Assembly: GCA_021297985.1 (NCBI GenBank)
Contig: JAJTGU010000072.1
Location: forward strand, 1 to 42,496
From: Rubrivivax sp.
Lineage (GTDB): Bacteria; Pseudomonadota; Gammaproteobacteria; Burkholderiales; Burkholderiaceae_C
DNA: 42,496 nt
Reading direction: 5' to 3'
Shown: positions 1 to 13,152 of the stretch, in pieces
Position numbering within the stretch: position 1 is the stretch's first letter
Layout of the letters: the number at the start of each line of letters is the position of its first letter
Notes under the pieces: generated by a model
Databases searched by the model: none
What the model was told of the DNA's origin: nothing
Seen by the model: only the letters and a program-made list of their open reading frames with translations
Position numbers and translations under genes: made by a program

Positions 1-246
1 GTCGAGGGCCGTCGCCTGCGTCTGCTCGAAGGCCACTCCGGCCGCGCGCGCCAGCGGAGACAAGGCGATCGCGCCCTGGTCCTCGGCATAGTGCCCGGCG
101 ACGATGCCCGGGACCATGCCGGAGTACATCTGGCGGTCATATGGCGACACCAGCAGCACCTGGGCGCCGCCCAGCGGCTGGCGGGCAAACTCGCGGATCA
201 GGTGGACATGGGCATGTCCACCGCCCAGCAGCAGCAGGCGCTTCAC
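1..246 (-). CDS. FAD-dependent pyridine nucleotide-disulfide oxidoreductase, N-terminal part (truncated by window edge)
   Basis: Minus-strand translation from GTG at 246: VKRLLLLGGGHAHVHLIREFARQPLGGAQVLLVSPYDRQMYSGMVPGIVAGHYAEDQ; GGGHAH dinucleotide-binding start typical of NDH/SelD-associated FAD oxidoreductases; GTGA overlap with the upstream ORF stop. Confidence 0.75.
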   Translation of the reverse strand, partial: MKRLLLLGGGHAHVHLIREFARQPLGGAQVLLVSPYDRQMYSGMVPGIVAGHYAEDQGAIALSPLARAAGVAFEQTQATALD

Positions 247-1025
247 GGCGCGCTCCCGGCTTCGATGCGCAGACCGGCGAAGTACGCCCGCGAGCGGCCA
301 CCGGTGTTGTCCGCATCGGCGGCCACCAGCGCCATGATCGCCAGCGGTGGTGTCGCCCCGTCCCACTCGTCGCCAAACGCCAGGCGGAAGTCGGCATGCA
401 CGTCGCGCCGCTCGTCGTGCCACTGGCCCAGCGCATCGGCCCGACCCCGCAGGACCAAGGTCCGAACCCGAGCGGTGTACGGGTTGACGACCACGGCGCC
501 CGGGGTCTCGGTCGTGCCCCAGGCCCAGCACAGCGTGGCCGCCGGCAGATCCAGGCCACTCATGCGGCGCCCCACGCGCAACAACTGGCGCTCGACAAAG
601 GGCAATCGCTCCAGCGGGGTCGCAAACCCCACGCAGACCCGGGCCGGTGTGTCGTCGCCCTCCTTGCGCGCGAGGTCGACACCTTTGGGTGCCTCGTCGA
701 CACGCCAGCTCCAGGACAGCCACTGCGGCATCGAGACACCCGCCGGCCAATCGAAGGCCAGGTTGCCGTAGGACCGGTCGGCCTCGACACGCAGCACCTC
801 GCGCCCGTCCAGGCGCTGTGCTGCATAGCGCGTCAGCGGCGGCTTCTGCTGCGGCAGGCCCACGACCCGCCAGCCCGGGCCGAGCGCATCGCCTTCGGTC
901 AGCCGGGGCAACACCGCCAGGCCCTGGGCCGCTGCCGGAGCCGCCAAGAAGAGCGCTAGCAACAAGGCGGCACCATGGGCCCGGCCCCAGGGACGGGCCA
1001 CCCGCTCAGCCGCGCCGCCAGTCAT
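243..1025 (-). CDS. DUF3047 domain-containing exported protein
   Basis: 260 aa ORF with signal peptide and DUF3047-like core (WSWRVDEAPKGVDLARKEGDDTPARVCVGF...); overlaps neighbours at both ends. Confidence 0.8.
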   Translation of the reverse strand: MTGGAAERVARPWGRAHGAALLLALFLAAPAAAQGLAVLPRLTEGDALGPGWRVVGLPQQKPPLTRYAAQRLDGREVLRVEADRSYGNLAFDWPAGVSMPQWLSWSWRVDEAPKGVDLARKEGDDTPARVCVGFATPLERLPFVERQLLRVGRRMSGLDLPAATLCWAWGTTETPGAVVVNPYTARVRTLVLRGRADALGQWHDERRDVHADFRLAFGDEWDGATPPLAIMALVAADADNTGGRSRAYFAGLRIEAGSAP

Positions 1026-3162
1026 GGAACTTCGCGACCCACTTCAGCAGGCCCTGTGGCGCGTGCGCGCGCTTCCACTCACCGGCGGCGTACTTGTTGG
1101 CCTCGGCCAGCGTCGGGTAGGTGTGGATGGTGCCCAGGATCTTGTTCATCCCCAGGCCGTACTTCATCGCGAGCACGTATTCCGCCAGCAGATCACCGGC
1201 GTGCACGCCGACGATGGTGACACCGAGGATGCGGTCCTTGCCCGGCACGGTCAGCACCTTGACCCAGCCATGCGCCGCGCTGTCGGCGATGGCGCGGTCC
1301 AGGTCGTCGATGCCGTAGCGCGTCACCTCGAACGGCACACCCTGGGCCTTGGCATCGGCTTCGTTCAGGCCGACCCGCGCGACCTCGGGGTCGGTGAAGG
1401 TCGCCCAGGGGATGACGCGGTAGTCGACCTTGAACCGCTTGAAGGCGCCGAACAGGCCGTTCACGGCCGCGTACCAGGCCTGGTGCGCCGCCGTGTGCGT
1501 GAACTGGTAGGGCCCGGCGACGTCGCCACAGGCCAGGATGTTGGGGTAGCGGGTCTGCAGGTACTCGTCGGTGACGACGGTGCGCTCGGTGACGATGCCC
1601 AGCTCTTCGAGCCCGAAGCCCTTCAGCCGCGCGACGCGGCCGACGGCGCACAGCAGCTGGTCGAATTCGAAGCGACGCTCCTGGCCGTCGGGGGTCAGCG
1701 CAACGATGAACTTCTCGCCCGCCGGCCCCCGTTCGCAGCGCAGCGCCTTGTGGCCGGTCAGCACCTGCACGCCGTCGGCGGCCAGGGCTTTCTGCACATA
1801 GGCCGAGACGTCCTCGTCCTCGCGCAGCATCAGGCGGGGCGCCATCTCGAGTTGCACGACCTCACTGCCCAGGCGGGCAAAGCTCTGCGCCAGTTCACAG
1901 CCGATGGGCCCGCCACCGAGCACCACCAGCCGCCGCGGCTGCTCGCGGATGTCCCACAGCGTGTCGCTGGTCAGGTAGCCCACGTCGTCCAGCCCCGGCA
2001 GCGGCGGCACAAAGGGCGCAGCCCCGGTCGCCACGACGATGCCGCGGGTCGTCAGCACCTGCTTGGTGCCGTCGGGCGCGACGATCTGCACGCGCCAGGG
2101 GTCGAGGATCTTCGCCTCGCCGATCTGCACGTCCACGCCCAGGCCGCTGTAGCGCTCGACCGAGTCGTGCGGCTCGATCTCGCGCACCACATGGGCGATG
2201 CGTTCCATCGCCTGGGCGAAGTCGAGCTTGTAGTCGGCCGAGGCCAGGCCGTAGTCGGCGCTGTGGCGGATCTGGCGCGCCAGCGACGCCGTCTTGATCA
2301 GCGCCTTGCTGGGCACGCAACCGTAGTTCAGGCAGTCGCCGCCCATCTTGTGGCGCTCGACCAGCGTGACCTTGGCCTTGACCGCGGCGGCGATGTACGA
2401 CGTCACCAGTCCGGCAGCGCCGGCACCGATGACCACCAGGTTGCGGTCGAAGCGCTGCGGCTTGTTGGCGATCCAGGGCGCGTAGACCTTGCGCGCCTTG
2501 ACCGCGTCGACGATCTTCTTGGCGATCAGCGGAAAGAAGCCCAGCAACACAAACGCGCCCAGCAGGCCCGGGCTGACAATGCCGGCGAGCGAGTCGATCT
2601 GCGCCAGTTGCGTGCCCGCCAACACGTAGACGATGGTGCCGGCCAGCATGCCGATCTGGCTGGCAACGTAGTAGGTGCCGGTGCGGATGTTGGTCAGCCC
2701 CATCAGCAGGTTGACGGCGAAAAACGGGATCGCAGGCACCAGGCGCAGCGTGAACAGGTAGAACGCCCCGTCCTTGGCGATGCCCTTGTCGATGTCGGCG
2801 ACGCGACCGGCAAAGCGCGCCTTGACCCAGTCACGCAGCGCATAGCGCGAGACCAGCATCGCCAGCGTCGCGCCCAGGCTGCTCGCGAACGAGACCACCA
2901 GCACACCGACCACGAGCCCGAAGATGGCGCCAGCCAGCAGCGTCATCACCGCCGCGCCGGGCAGCGACAGCGCGGTCACCGCGACATAGACGGCAAAGAA
3001 GCCGCCGATCACCACCGCGGGCTGCTGCGCGTACAGCGCCGCGAAGTCGGCCTGCGCGCCCTTGATGTAGGCCAGGCTGAAGAACCGCCCGAGGTCGAAG
3101 ACGAAGAAGACGACGACCAGGGCAACCAGCCCCGCCAGCAGTGCGAGTTTTCGTGTGTTCAT
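1006..3162 (-). CDS. Bifunctional TVP38/TMEM64 (VTT) membrane domain - FAD-dependent pyridine nucleotide-disulfide oxidoreductase (mercuric reductase-like)
   Basis: Start MNTRKLALLAG at 3162; N-terminal multi-TM VTT region (LPGAAVMTLLAGAIFG..., VPAIPFFAVNLLMGLT), C-terminal flavoprotein with redox CxxxxC (GGDCLNYGCVPSKALIKT) and dimerisation domain. Confidence 0.9.
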   Translation of the reverse strand: MNTRKLALLAGLVALVVVFFVFDLGRFFSLAYIKGAQADFAALYAQQPAVVIGGFFAVYVAVTALSLPGAAVMTLLAGAIFGLVVGVLVVSFASSLGATLAMLVSRYALRDWVKARFAGRVADIDKGIAKDGAFYLFTLRLVPAIPFFAVNLLMGLTNIRTGTYYVASQIGMLAGTIVYVLAGTQLAQIDSLAGIVSPGLLGAFVLLGFFPLIAKKIVDAVKARKVYAPWIANKPQRFDRNLVVIGAGAAGLVTSYIAAAVKAKVTLVERHKMGGDCLNYGCVPSKALIKTASLARQIRHSADYGLASADYKLDFAQAMERIAHVVREIEPHDSVERYSGLGVDVQIGEAKILDPWRVQIVAPDGTKQVLTTRGIVVATGAAPFVPPLPGLDDVGYLTSDTLWDIREQPRRLVVLGGGPIGCELAQSFARLGSEVVQLEMAPRLMLREDEDVSAYVQKALAADGVQVLTGHKALRCERGPAGEKFIVALTPDGQERRFEFDQLLCAVGRVARLKGFGLEELGIVTERTVVTDEYLQTRYPNILACGDVAGPYQFTHTAAHQAWYAAVNGLFGAFKRFKVDYRVIPWATFTDPEVARVGLNEADAKAQGVPFEVTRYGIDDLDRAIADSAAHGWVKVLTVPGKDRILGVTIVGVHAGDLLAEYVLAMKYGLGMNKILGTIHTYPTLAEANKYAAGEWKRAHAPQGLLKWVAKFHDWRRG

Positions 3163-3211
3163 GGCCCCTTCAGTCGCGGTCCGACCCGCCGACGTTACAG
3201 GGTCCAGGGGG

Positions 3212-3814
3212 TTACAGGCGGCGCCATCCGGCCGCGATGCGGCTGGCCCAGGTGATGGCGCACAGCGCGGCAAATCCGTAGGCCCAGAGCGCAAAGTGCT
3301 GCGGCCACAGGCACATCAGCGCAAAACACACGAGCGTCTCGCCGGCCTCGGTCAGCCCGCCAAGGAAGAAGAAGCCCTTGCCCGGGTGCGCGGTGTCGGC
3401 CAGTCCGCGCTTTTCAGCCATCACCGCAAACGCCAGGAAGCTACTGCCCGTGGCCACGAAGGCCGCCAGCAGCACCGCCGCCGGCAGGCCATTGGCAGCC
3501 GGCTCGTACACGGCAAAGGCCAGCGGGATGCTGGCGTAGAAGACGAAGTCCAGCGCGATGTCGAGGAAGGCCCCGCGGTCGCTGGCCGCGGTCAGCCGCG
3601 CCACCGTGCCGTCCAGCCCGTCAAGCAGCCGGCTGGCCAGGATCAGCACCAGCCCGAGCGCCGGCTCCCCGAGCGCGATCGTCCCCGCAGCGGCGATGCC
3701 AACCGCAAAACCGAGCAGGGTCACGGCATCCGCCGACACGCCGGCGGCGACCAGCGGCCGTGCCAGCAGGGTCAGCAACGGCTTGAGGGCGGTCTGGGCG
3801 GGGCGGTCGATCAC
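3212..3814 (-). CDS. CDP-alcohol phosphatidyltransferase family protein
   Basis: Motif D-G-x2-A-R-like: LDGLDGTVARLTAASDRGAFLDIALD; multi-TM; GTG start inferred at 3814. Confidence 0.85.
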   Translation of the reverse strand: MIDRPAQTALKPLLTLLARPLVAAGVSADAVTLLGFAVGIAAAGTIALGEPALGLVLILASRLLDGLDGTVARLTAASDRGAFLDIALDFVFYASIPLAFAVYEPAANGLPAAVLLAAFVATGSSFLAFAVMAEKRGLADTAHPGKGFFFLGGLTEAGETLVCFALMCLWPQHFALWAYGFAALCAITWASRIAAGWRRL

Positions 3815-3917
3815 GGAGCGATGATGCCGGGAACGCTGACTTCCGCCGCGCCTGCTCCGTGGCCGGGTCGAGACGCCGCGTTCGGCGGTGGGGGGTTTCG
3901 GTTTCCGGCCGCCCGCA

Positions 3918-3938
3918 TTACAGTGTCGCTCATTGTAA
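3918..3938. promoter_or_regulatory. Imperfect palindrome upstream of TA module, candidate autoregulatory operator
   Basis: TTACAGTG-TCGCT-CATTGTAA, 7/8 arm match, ends 11 nt before the antitoxin ATG. Confidence 0.5.
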
Positions 3939-3949
3939 GGAGCTGCGCC

Positions 3950-4171
3950 ATGACGGAGTCCACCATCACCAGCAAGGGGCAGACCACCGTGCCGGCCGAT
4001 ATCCGCGCGCTGGTGCACGCCAAGCCCGGCACGCGTCTGGTCTGGTCGGTGATGCCCGACGGCACCATCATCGTCAGGGCAAAGACGCAGTCCATCCTCG
4101 ACATGGCCGGCATGCTCAAGGCACCGAAGGGCAAGCGCGTCACCATCGACGACATGAACCCCTGGCGCTGA
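3950..4171 (+). CDS. AbrB/MazE-family antitoxin
   Basis: 73 aa: MTESTITSKGQTTVPADIRALVHAKPGTRLVW..., classical SpoVT-AbrB N-terminus; TGATG overlap with PIN gene; GGAG RBS. Confidence 0.88.
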   Translation: MTESTITSKGQTTVPADIRALVHAKPGTRLVWSVMPDGTIIVRAKTQSILDMAGMLKAPKGKRVTIDDMNPWR

Positions 4172-4575
4172 TGGCGGCACTCGACACCAACGTCCTGGTG
4201 CGCTACGTCGTCCAGGACGACGCCGCTCAACTCTCCGCAGCGAAGCGGCTCATCAGCCGCTGCGTCCGAGAGGGCCTGCCGCTGTTCGTCCCGGTGACCG
4301 TCGTGCTGGAACTCGAATGGGTGCTGAGGGCCCGCTTCGGGTTCGGGAAGAACGATGTGCTGCTGACACTGTCCAGCTTGTTCTCCGCGACAGAGCTGGG
4401 CTTCGAATCCGAGCGGGCACTTGAAGTGGCACTGCAGTTGTTCCGCGAAAGCTCGGCGGACTTCGCCGATTGCCTTCACGTCGCATTGGCCGCCCAGGCC
4501 GACGAACAGCCGCTGTGGACCTTCGACAAGGGCGCCGCCAAGGTTCCTGGCGCCCAGCTGCTCGTGAGGGCATAA
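4171..4575 (+). CDS. PIN-domain (VapC-like) type II toxin
   Basis: 134 aa: MAALDTNVLVRYVVQDD...ELEWVLRARFGF...SADFADCLHVALA...TFDKGA; conserved PIN acidic residues. Confidence 0.9.
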   Translation: MAALDTNVLVRYVVQDDAAQLSAAKRLISRCVREGLPLFVPVTVVLELEWVLRARFGFGKNDVLLTLSSLFSATELGFESERALEVALQLFRESSADFADCLHVALAAQADEQPLWTFDKGAAKVPGAQLLVRA

Positions 4576-4623
4576 GGGCTGCGCCCAAGCCGGGAGGCGG
4601 CACACTCCCTTCAGCGACGCCCG

Positions 4624-8340
<3,717 letters not shown>

Positions 8341-8353
8341 CGCGGATTCGCTC

Positions 8354-9655
8354 TCACATCAGGGAGGGCAGCCACAGTACCAGCTGCGGAAAGGCCCAGA
8401 TCAGGGCAGTGGCCAGCATCAGCAGGCCGAAGAACGGCAATGCGGTCTTGGCGAGGTACGGCACCTCGCGCCCGGTCAGACCCTGCAGGACAAAGAGGTT
8501 GAAGCCCACCGGTGGCGTGATCTGCGCCATCTCGACGACAAGCACGACGAAGATGCCGAACCAGATCAGGTCGATGCCCGCGGCCTGCACCGTCGGCAGC
8601 AGCACGGCCATCGTCAGCACCACCATCGAGATGCCGTCGAGAAAGCAGCCGAGCACGATGTAGAACACCATCAGCAGCAGCAACAGGCCCACCGGGGACA
8701 GCTGCAGGGCCCCGATGAAGCTGGCGACCTCGCGCGGCAGCCCGATGAAGCCCATCGCCAGCGTCAGGAAGGCCGCACCGGCGAGGATCAGGCCGATCAT
8801 GCAGTAGACCCGGCACGCCGCGAACAAGCCGTCCTTGAAGCCCTGCCAGGTGAGGCTGCGCTCGATCGCGCTCAGTGCCAGCGAGCCCGCGACGCCGAGT
8901 GCCGCGCTTTCGGTCGCGGTGGCGATGCCCGAATAGATCGAGCCGATGACCAGCGCGATCAGCACCACCACCGGGCCCAGGTGGCGCATCGCGCGCAGCT
9001 TGTCACCCAGCGTCATGGCCGCTTCATCGGCCGCCGGCTCGGGGATCTGCCCCGGGTGGCGCCAGGCCCAGAACGCCAGGTACAGCGAGAAGATCGCCAT
9101 CAGCATCACGCCCGGCACGACGCCGGCGACGAACAGCTTGGCGATCGAGACATCGGTCGCCACCGCGTAGACGATCATGATGATCGACGGCGGGATCAGG
9201 AGCCCGAAGGTCCCGGCCCCGGCCAGCGAGCCCATCGAGATGCCGTCCGGGTAGCCACGGCGCTTGAGCTCGGGCAGCGTGATCTTGCCGATGGTGGCGC
9301 AGGTCGCGGCGCTCGACCCCGACACCGCGGCGAAGATGCCGCAACCGATGACGTTGGTGTGCAGCAGCCGCCCGGGCACGCGGTGCAACCAGGGCGCCAG
9401 GCCCTTGAAGAGATCGGCGGTCAGCCGCGAACGGAACAGGATCTCGCCCATCCACAGGAAGAGCGGCAAGGCCGTCAGCGTCCAGCTCGAGGTGCTGCCC
9501 CAGATCGTCAGCACCATGCTGTCGCCCACCGGTCGGCTGGTGAAGGCCTGCATCGCGATGACGGCCACGCCGAGCAAGGTCAAGCCGATCCAGAAGCCCG
9601 AGGCCAGGATCGCCAGCAGAAGCCCGATCAGCAGCCCGGCAGTGAAGATGTCCAT
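8354..9655 (-). CDS. TRAP transporter large permease (DctM family)
   Basis: 433 aa, multi-[62 protein letters not shown]. Confidence 0.95.
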   Translation of the reverse strand: MDIFTAGLLIGLLLAILASGFWIGLTLLGVAVIAMQAFTSRPVGDSMVLTIWGSTSSWTLTALPLFLWMGEILFRSRLTADLFKGLAPWLHRVPGRLLHTNVIGCGIFAAVSGSSAATCATIGKITLPELKRRGYPDGISMGSLAGAGTFGLLIPPSIIMIVYAVATDVSIAKLFVAGVVPGVMLMAIFSLYLAFWAWRHPGQIPEPAADEAAMTLGDKLRAMRHLGPVVVLIALVIGSIYSGIATATESAALGVAGSLALSAIERSLTWQGFKDGLFAACRVYCMIGLILAGAAFLTLAMGFIGLPREVASFIGALQLSPVGLLLLLMVFYIVLGCFLDGISMVVLTMAVLLPTVQAAGIDLIWFGIFVVLVVEMAQITPPVGFNLFVLQGLTGREVPYLAKTALPFFGLLMLATALIWAFPQLVLWLPSLM

Positions 9656-9688
9656 GGTGGGTGTGGCCCGTGTTGTCGACCGACGCCG

Positions 9689-10204
9689 TCACTCGATGTT
9701 GGCTGCAGTGCCGGGTGCCGCATGGCGCTCGAAGCCGCCGCCGACGAAGCGCGAGACGGTGGCGTCCAGCATCGCCACCGCCAGGCCGACGCAGCCCAGG
9801 GCCATCGCGCACTGCGGGATCCACAACGCCGTCGCGTCCGAGCCCTGCGAGACATCGTGCGTGGCATGCGACACCCACACCAGGCGCAGCGCGTACCAGG
9901 CGAGCATCGCGCACAGCCCTGTGCCGGCCAGCAGGCACAGGGCCTCCATGCCTCGCCGCATCGGCACGGGCAGCCGGTCCAGCACCAGAGTCACGCGGAT
10001 GTGTTCGCCCCGCTGCAGGGTGCCCGGCAGCGCCAGGAACAGCGCCGCCGCGATGGCGTAGCCGGCATAGGCGTCCAGCCCCCGCAGGCCGAGGCCGAAC
10101 TGCCGGTCGGCAATGCCGGCGACGACACACAGGAACGCTGCCAACAAGGCCGTCGCGGCCAGGACCATCAGGCCCTGGTAGAACAGGTCGAACGTTCGAC
10201 GCAT
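9689..10204 (-). CDS. TRAP transporter small permease (DctQ family)
   Basis: 171 aa, 4 TM; position between dctP- and dctM-like genes; GLDAYAGYAIAAALFLALPGTLQRGEHIRV. Confidence 0.9.
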   Translation of the reverse strand: MRRTFDLFYQGLMVLAATALLAAFLCVVAGIADRQFGLGLRGLDAYAGYAIAAALFLALPGTLQRGEHIRVTLVLDRLPVPMRRGMEALCLLAGTGLCAMLAWYALRLVWVSHATHDVSQGSDATALWIPQCAMALGCVGLAVAMLDATVSRFVGGGFERHAAPGTAANIE

Positions 10205-10241
10205 GGTGGCGGGCCCGATGGTTGAAGCGCGGGAGATGTCA

Positions 10242-10274
10242 GATCACTTCTTGATCACTTCTTGATCACTTCTT
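10242..10274. repeat. Three perfect tandem copies of an 11-bp unit (GATCACTTCTT)
   Basis: Read directly; the copy at 10264-10274 contains the dctP stop codon. Confidence 0.97.
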
Positions 10275-11240
10275 GTTGTAGGCGTCGAGCACCGCCTTGC
10301 CCTCGGGGCCGGCCTTCTCCAGCCACTCGGCCGTCATGCGGTCGCCGATGGCCTTCAGTTCACCCTTGAGCCTGGCGCTGCTGCGGTCCACCGCCATGCC
10401 ACGCGCACTCAGCTCCTTGAGGTACTCGTCGTCCTTCTGGTCGCTGACCTTCCAGCCCCGCTCGCCGGCGGCAGCGGCCACGCGCACCACGGTGGCCTTG
10501 GTCGCGGCGTCGAGCGCGTCGAAGGCCTTCAGGTTCACGACCACGGCGTTGCGCGGCAGCCAGGCGTTGACGTCGTAGAAGAACTTCACCTGCTCGTAGA
10601 GCTTGCTGTCGACCCCACTGGCGCTGCTGGTCAGGAAGTTGTCGACGCCACCGGTGGCCAGCGCCTGCGGCAGCTCGGCGAGCTGGATCGTCACCGGCTG
10701 CGCGCCGATCAGCTCGGCGATGCGGGTCGTCGCCGGGTTGTAGGCGCGCATCTTGGTGCCCTTCAGGTCGGCGAGGCTGGTCACCGCCTTCTTGGTGTAC
10801 AGCGACTGGCCCGGCCACGGCACGGTGTACAGCAGCTTCATGCCCTGGCTGGCGAGCAGCCTGTCCAGCGCGGGCACCGAGGCCGCATCGAGCCGCTTGG
10901 CGTCGGCATAGGTCGTCGCCAGGAACGGGATGCTGTCGATGCCGAAGAGCGCGTTCTCGTTCGCGGCACCGGACAGGATGAACTCGCCCACAGGCGTCTG
11001 GCCGGTCTGCACCGCGCGCTTGATCTCGTTGGCCTTGAACAGCGAGGCACCGGGGTGTACGGTGACCTTGAGCTTGCCGGCGGTGGCCTTGTCCAGCTCG
11101 TCGGCAAACCACTGAAGGTTCTGCACCTGGAACGTGTTGACGCCATAGCCCGAGGGCAGGTCCCACTTGGTCTGGGCCTGGGCCGCAAACGAGGCCAGAG
11201 CGGCGCCGGCAATGGCGCAGGCGGCGAACAAGGTCTTCAT
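10266..11240 (-). CDS. TRAP transporter substrate-binding protein (DctP family)
   Basis: MKTLFAACAIAGAALASFAAQAQTKWDLPSGYG...; LADLKGTKMRAYNPATTRIAELIGAQPVTIQLAELPQALATGGVD. Confidence 0.93.
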   Translation of the reverse strand: MKTLFAACAIAGAALASFAAQAQTKWDLPSGYGVNTFQVQNLQWFADELDKATAGKLKVTVHPGASLFKANEIKRAVQTGQTPVGEFILSGAANENALFGIDSIPFLATTYADAKRLDAASVPALDRLLASQGMKLLYTVPWPGQSLYTKKAVTSLADLKGTKMRAYNPATTRIAELIGAQPVTIQLAELPQALATGGVDNFLTSSASGVDSKLYEQVKFFYDVNAWLPRNAVVVNLKAFDALDAATKATVVRVAAAAGERGWKVSDQKDDEYLKELSARGMAVDRSSARLKGELKAIGDRMTAEWLEKAGPEGKAVLDAYNKK

Positions 11241-11274
11241 CGAGGGTTCTCCTTCGGGGTGGTGCCGACGGCGT

Positions 11275-12075
11275 TCAGAAAGCCGCGAGCTGGTGGTTGA
11301 GCAGATCGGTGATGAGCATCTTGCCCGGCGCATGCGTGATGGCCAGCGGCAGCCGGGCGTTGACCAGCGCGGCCTGTGGCGTGACGCCGCAGGCCCAGAA
11401 CACCGGGACCTCGTCCGGCATCACCTCGCAGGCGTCGCCGTAGTCGGGCCGGGTGATGTCCGGGATGCCGATCAGCGCCGGGTCGCCCAGGTGCACCGGT
11501 GCGCCATGCACGGCCGGGTAGCGCGACGTGATCTGGACCGCACGGATGGCGTCGGCGGCGACAAAGGGCCGCATCGTCACCACCAGCGGCCCGGCAAAAG
11601 GCCCGGCCGCGACGGTGTCGATCGAGGTGCGGAACATCGCCACGTTGTCACCGCGCTCGACGTGGCGGATCGCGACGCCCTCGTCCATCAGCGCCTGCTC
11701 GAAGCTGAAGCTGCAACCGAGCACGAAGGCGACGAAGTCGTCCTGCCACAGCGCCGCGATGTCGGTCGTCTCGTCGGCCAGCACGCCGTCGCGCCAGACG
11801 CGGTAGCCCGGCACGTCGTGCCGGATGTCGATGCCCGCAGCCAGCGTCGGCAGCGACGGGTCGCCAGGCTCGCCCACTGCCAGCACCGGGCAGGGCTTGG
11901 GGTTGCGCTGGCAGTAGCGCAGGAAGTCATCCGCATGGGCGGCCGGCAGCACGACGACGTTGCCCTGCACGTGGCGGTCCGCCAGTCCGGAGGTGTGGCC
12001 GACATGCTGGCCCGTGCGGATGGCGGCCCGCCACTCGGCGGGCGATCGGCTTGCAAGAGGGGTTGGGCTCAACAT
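11275..12075 (-). CDS. DUF1445 family putative hydro-lyase (D-glutamate-cyclase-related)
   Basis: 267 aa: [59 protein letters not shown]...YRVWRDGVL...[17 protein letters not shown]...[13 protein letters not shown]...[13 protein letters not shown]. Confidence 0.9.
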   Translation of the reverse strand: MLSPTPLASRSPAEWRAAIRTGQHVGHTSGLADRHVQGNVVVLPAAHADDFLRYCQRNPKPCPVLAVGEPGDPSLPTLAAGIDIRHDVPGYRVWRDGVLADETTDIAALWQDDFVAFVLGCSFSFEQALMDEGVAIRHVERGDNVAMFRTSIDTVAAGPFAGPLVVTMRPFVAADAIRAVQITSRYPAVHGAPVHLGDPALIGIPDITRPDYGDACEVMPDEVPVFWACGVTPQAALVNARLPLAITHAPGKMLITDLLNHQLAAF

Positions 12076-12103
12076 GGGGCGGATTCTTCGGGCCCCGGGG
12101 CCG

Positions 12104-12118
12104 TTGCGGCAAACGCAA
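12104..12118. promoter_or_regulatory. Candidate LysR-type operator (T-N11-A palindrome)
   Basis: TTGCG-GCAAA-CGCAA perfect 5-5-5 palindrome between the lysR stop (12126) and the DUF1445 start (12075). Confidence 0.5.
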
Positions 12119-12125
12119 AGTTTTT

Positions 12126-13061
12126 CTATGGCTTGATCGGTTTTTTCGATTTCAGGGAAGACCCGATCCGGGCAGACCCGAGGCCTGCGCCCTGCGCCGC
12201 GAGCACCAAGGGCACGACGCTGCCGGCTGCCGAACTGGCCGGGTCGTCGCGCCAGGACAGGTGGATCGGCAGCGGCGCCAGCGTCGCCGTGCAGCGGCAG
12301 GCCACCAGCCCCTGGCTGGCCGTCAGCCGAGCCACTGCCGCCGCGGGCAGCGTCGCGACACCGAAGCCCTGCTCGACCAGCTGGGCCATCGCCGAGATGC
12401 TCGAGATCGTGTGCACCCTGGGCGACTCCACGCCCTCGCGGCGGCACAGGTCGAGCAGCGCCACATGCGGCTGCGAGCCGCGCTGGAAGGTCAGCAGCTC
12501 GTTCTCAGCCGCCAGTTGCGCCAGCGTGAAACGGCGCCGGGCGTGGCGCTGGGCATGGCCGGCAAACACCATCGGCATCGGCGCGAGCGCTCGGGTCTGG
12601 ATCCCGTCGCCCGCGCCCGGCAACGCGCACAGCACCAGATCGGCCGCACCGCGGCGCAGGTGGTCCTGCAGCACGGGCGTTGTTTCAACCGACAACGCGA
12701 GCTCGAGCGCCGGATGAGCCTGCCGCAGCTCCTGCAGCCAGGCCACGAGCCAGGAATGCAGCACCGACTCGATGACGCCGATGCGCAGGCTCGTCGCCGA
12801 CACCGTGCCGGCGCCGAACTCGGCCTTGATCTCGCGCTGCAGGTGCAGCAGCCGCTCGGCCTGGCGAAAGAAGCGCGTGCCCGCCGCGGTGAGCCGGAAC
12901 TGCTTGTCGCGCCGGTCCAGCAGCAGCACGCCGAGTTCCTCTTCCAGCGACGCGATGCGGCTGGACAGCGCGGACTGCGTGATGAACAGCTTCTCCGCCG
13001 CCCGCGTCACGCTCTTGAGCGTGACCGCCCAGTGGAAGGCTTCGACGAATCTCAGGTTCAT
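12126..13061 (-). CDS. LysR family transcriptional regulator
   Basis: [61 protein letters not shown]. Confidence 0.95.
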   Translation of the reverse strand: MNLRFVEAFHWAVTLKSVTRAAEKLFITQSALSSRIASLEEELGVLLLDRRDKQFRLTAAGTRFFRQAERLLHLQREIKAEFGAGTVSATSLRIGVIESVLHSWLVAWLQELRQAHPALELALSVETTPVLQDHLRRGAADLVLCALPGAGDGIQTRALAPMPMVFAGHAQRHARRRFTLAQLAAENELLTFQRGSQPHVALLDLCRREGVESPRVHTISSISAMAQLVEQGFGVATLPAAAVARLTASQGLVACRCTATLAPLPIHLSWRDDPASSAAGSVVPLVLAAQGAGLGSARIGSSLKSKKPIKP

Positions 13062-13152
13062 GGGCGGGCGAGCATAGCGAGCGCCCGACCCGTGCAACGC
13101 TGTCGGACCGCACGATGGGGGCGACAGCGCTACGTTCGACGGGTAGGCAGCG

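Noticed and set aside
1024-3255. 743-aa plus-strand ORF
   Set aside because: Shadow of the VTT-flavoprotein; composition is a GC artefact.
12091-12102. GGCCCCGGGGCC palindrome as lysR terminator
   Set aside because: No loop and no T-tract; simple GC-rich palindrome.
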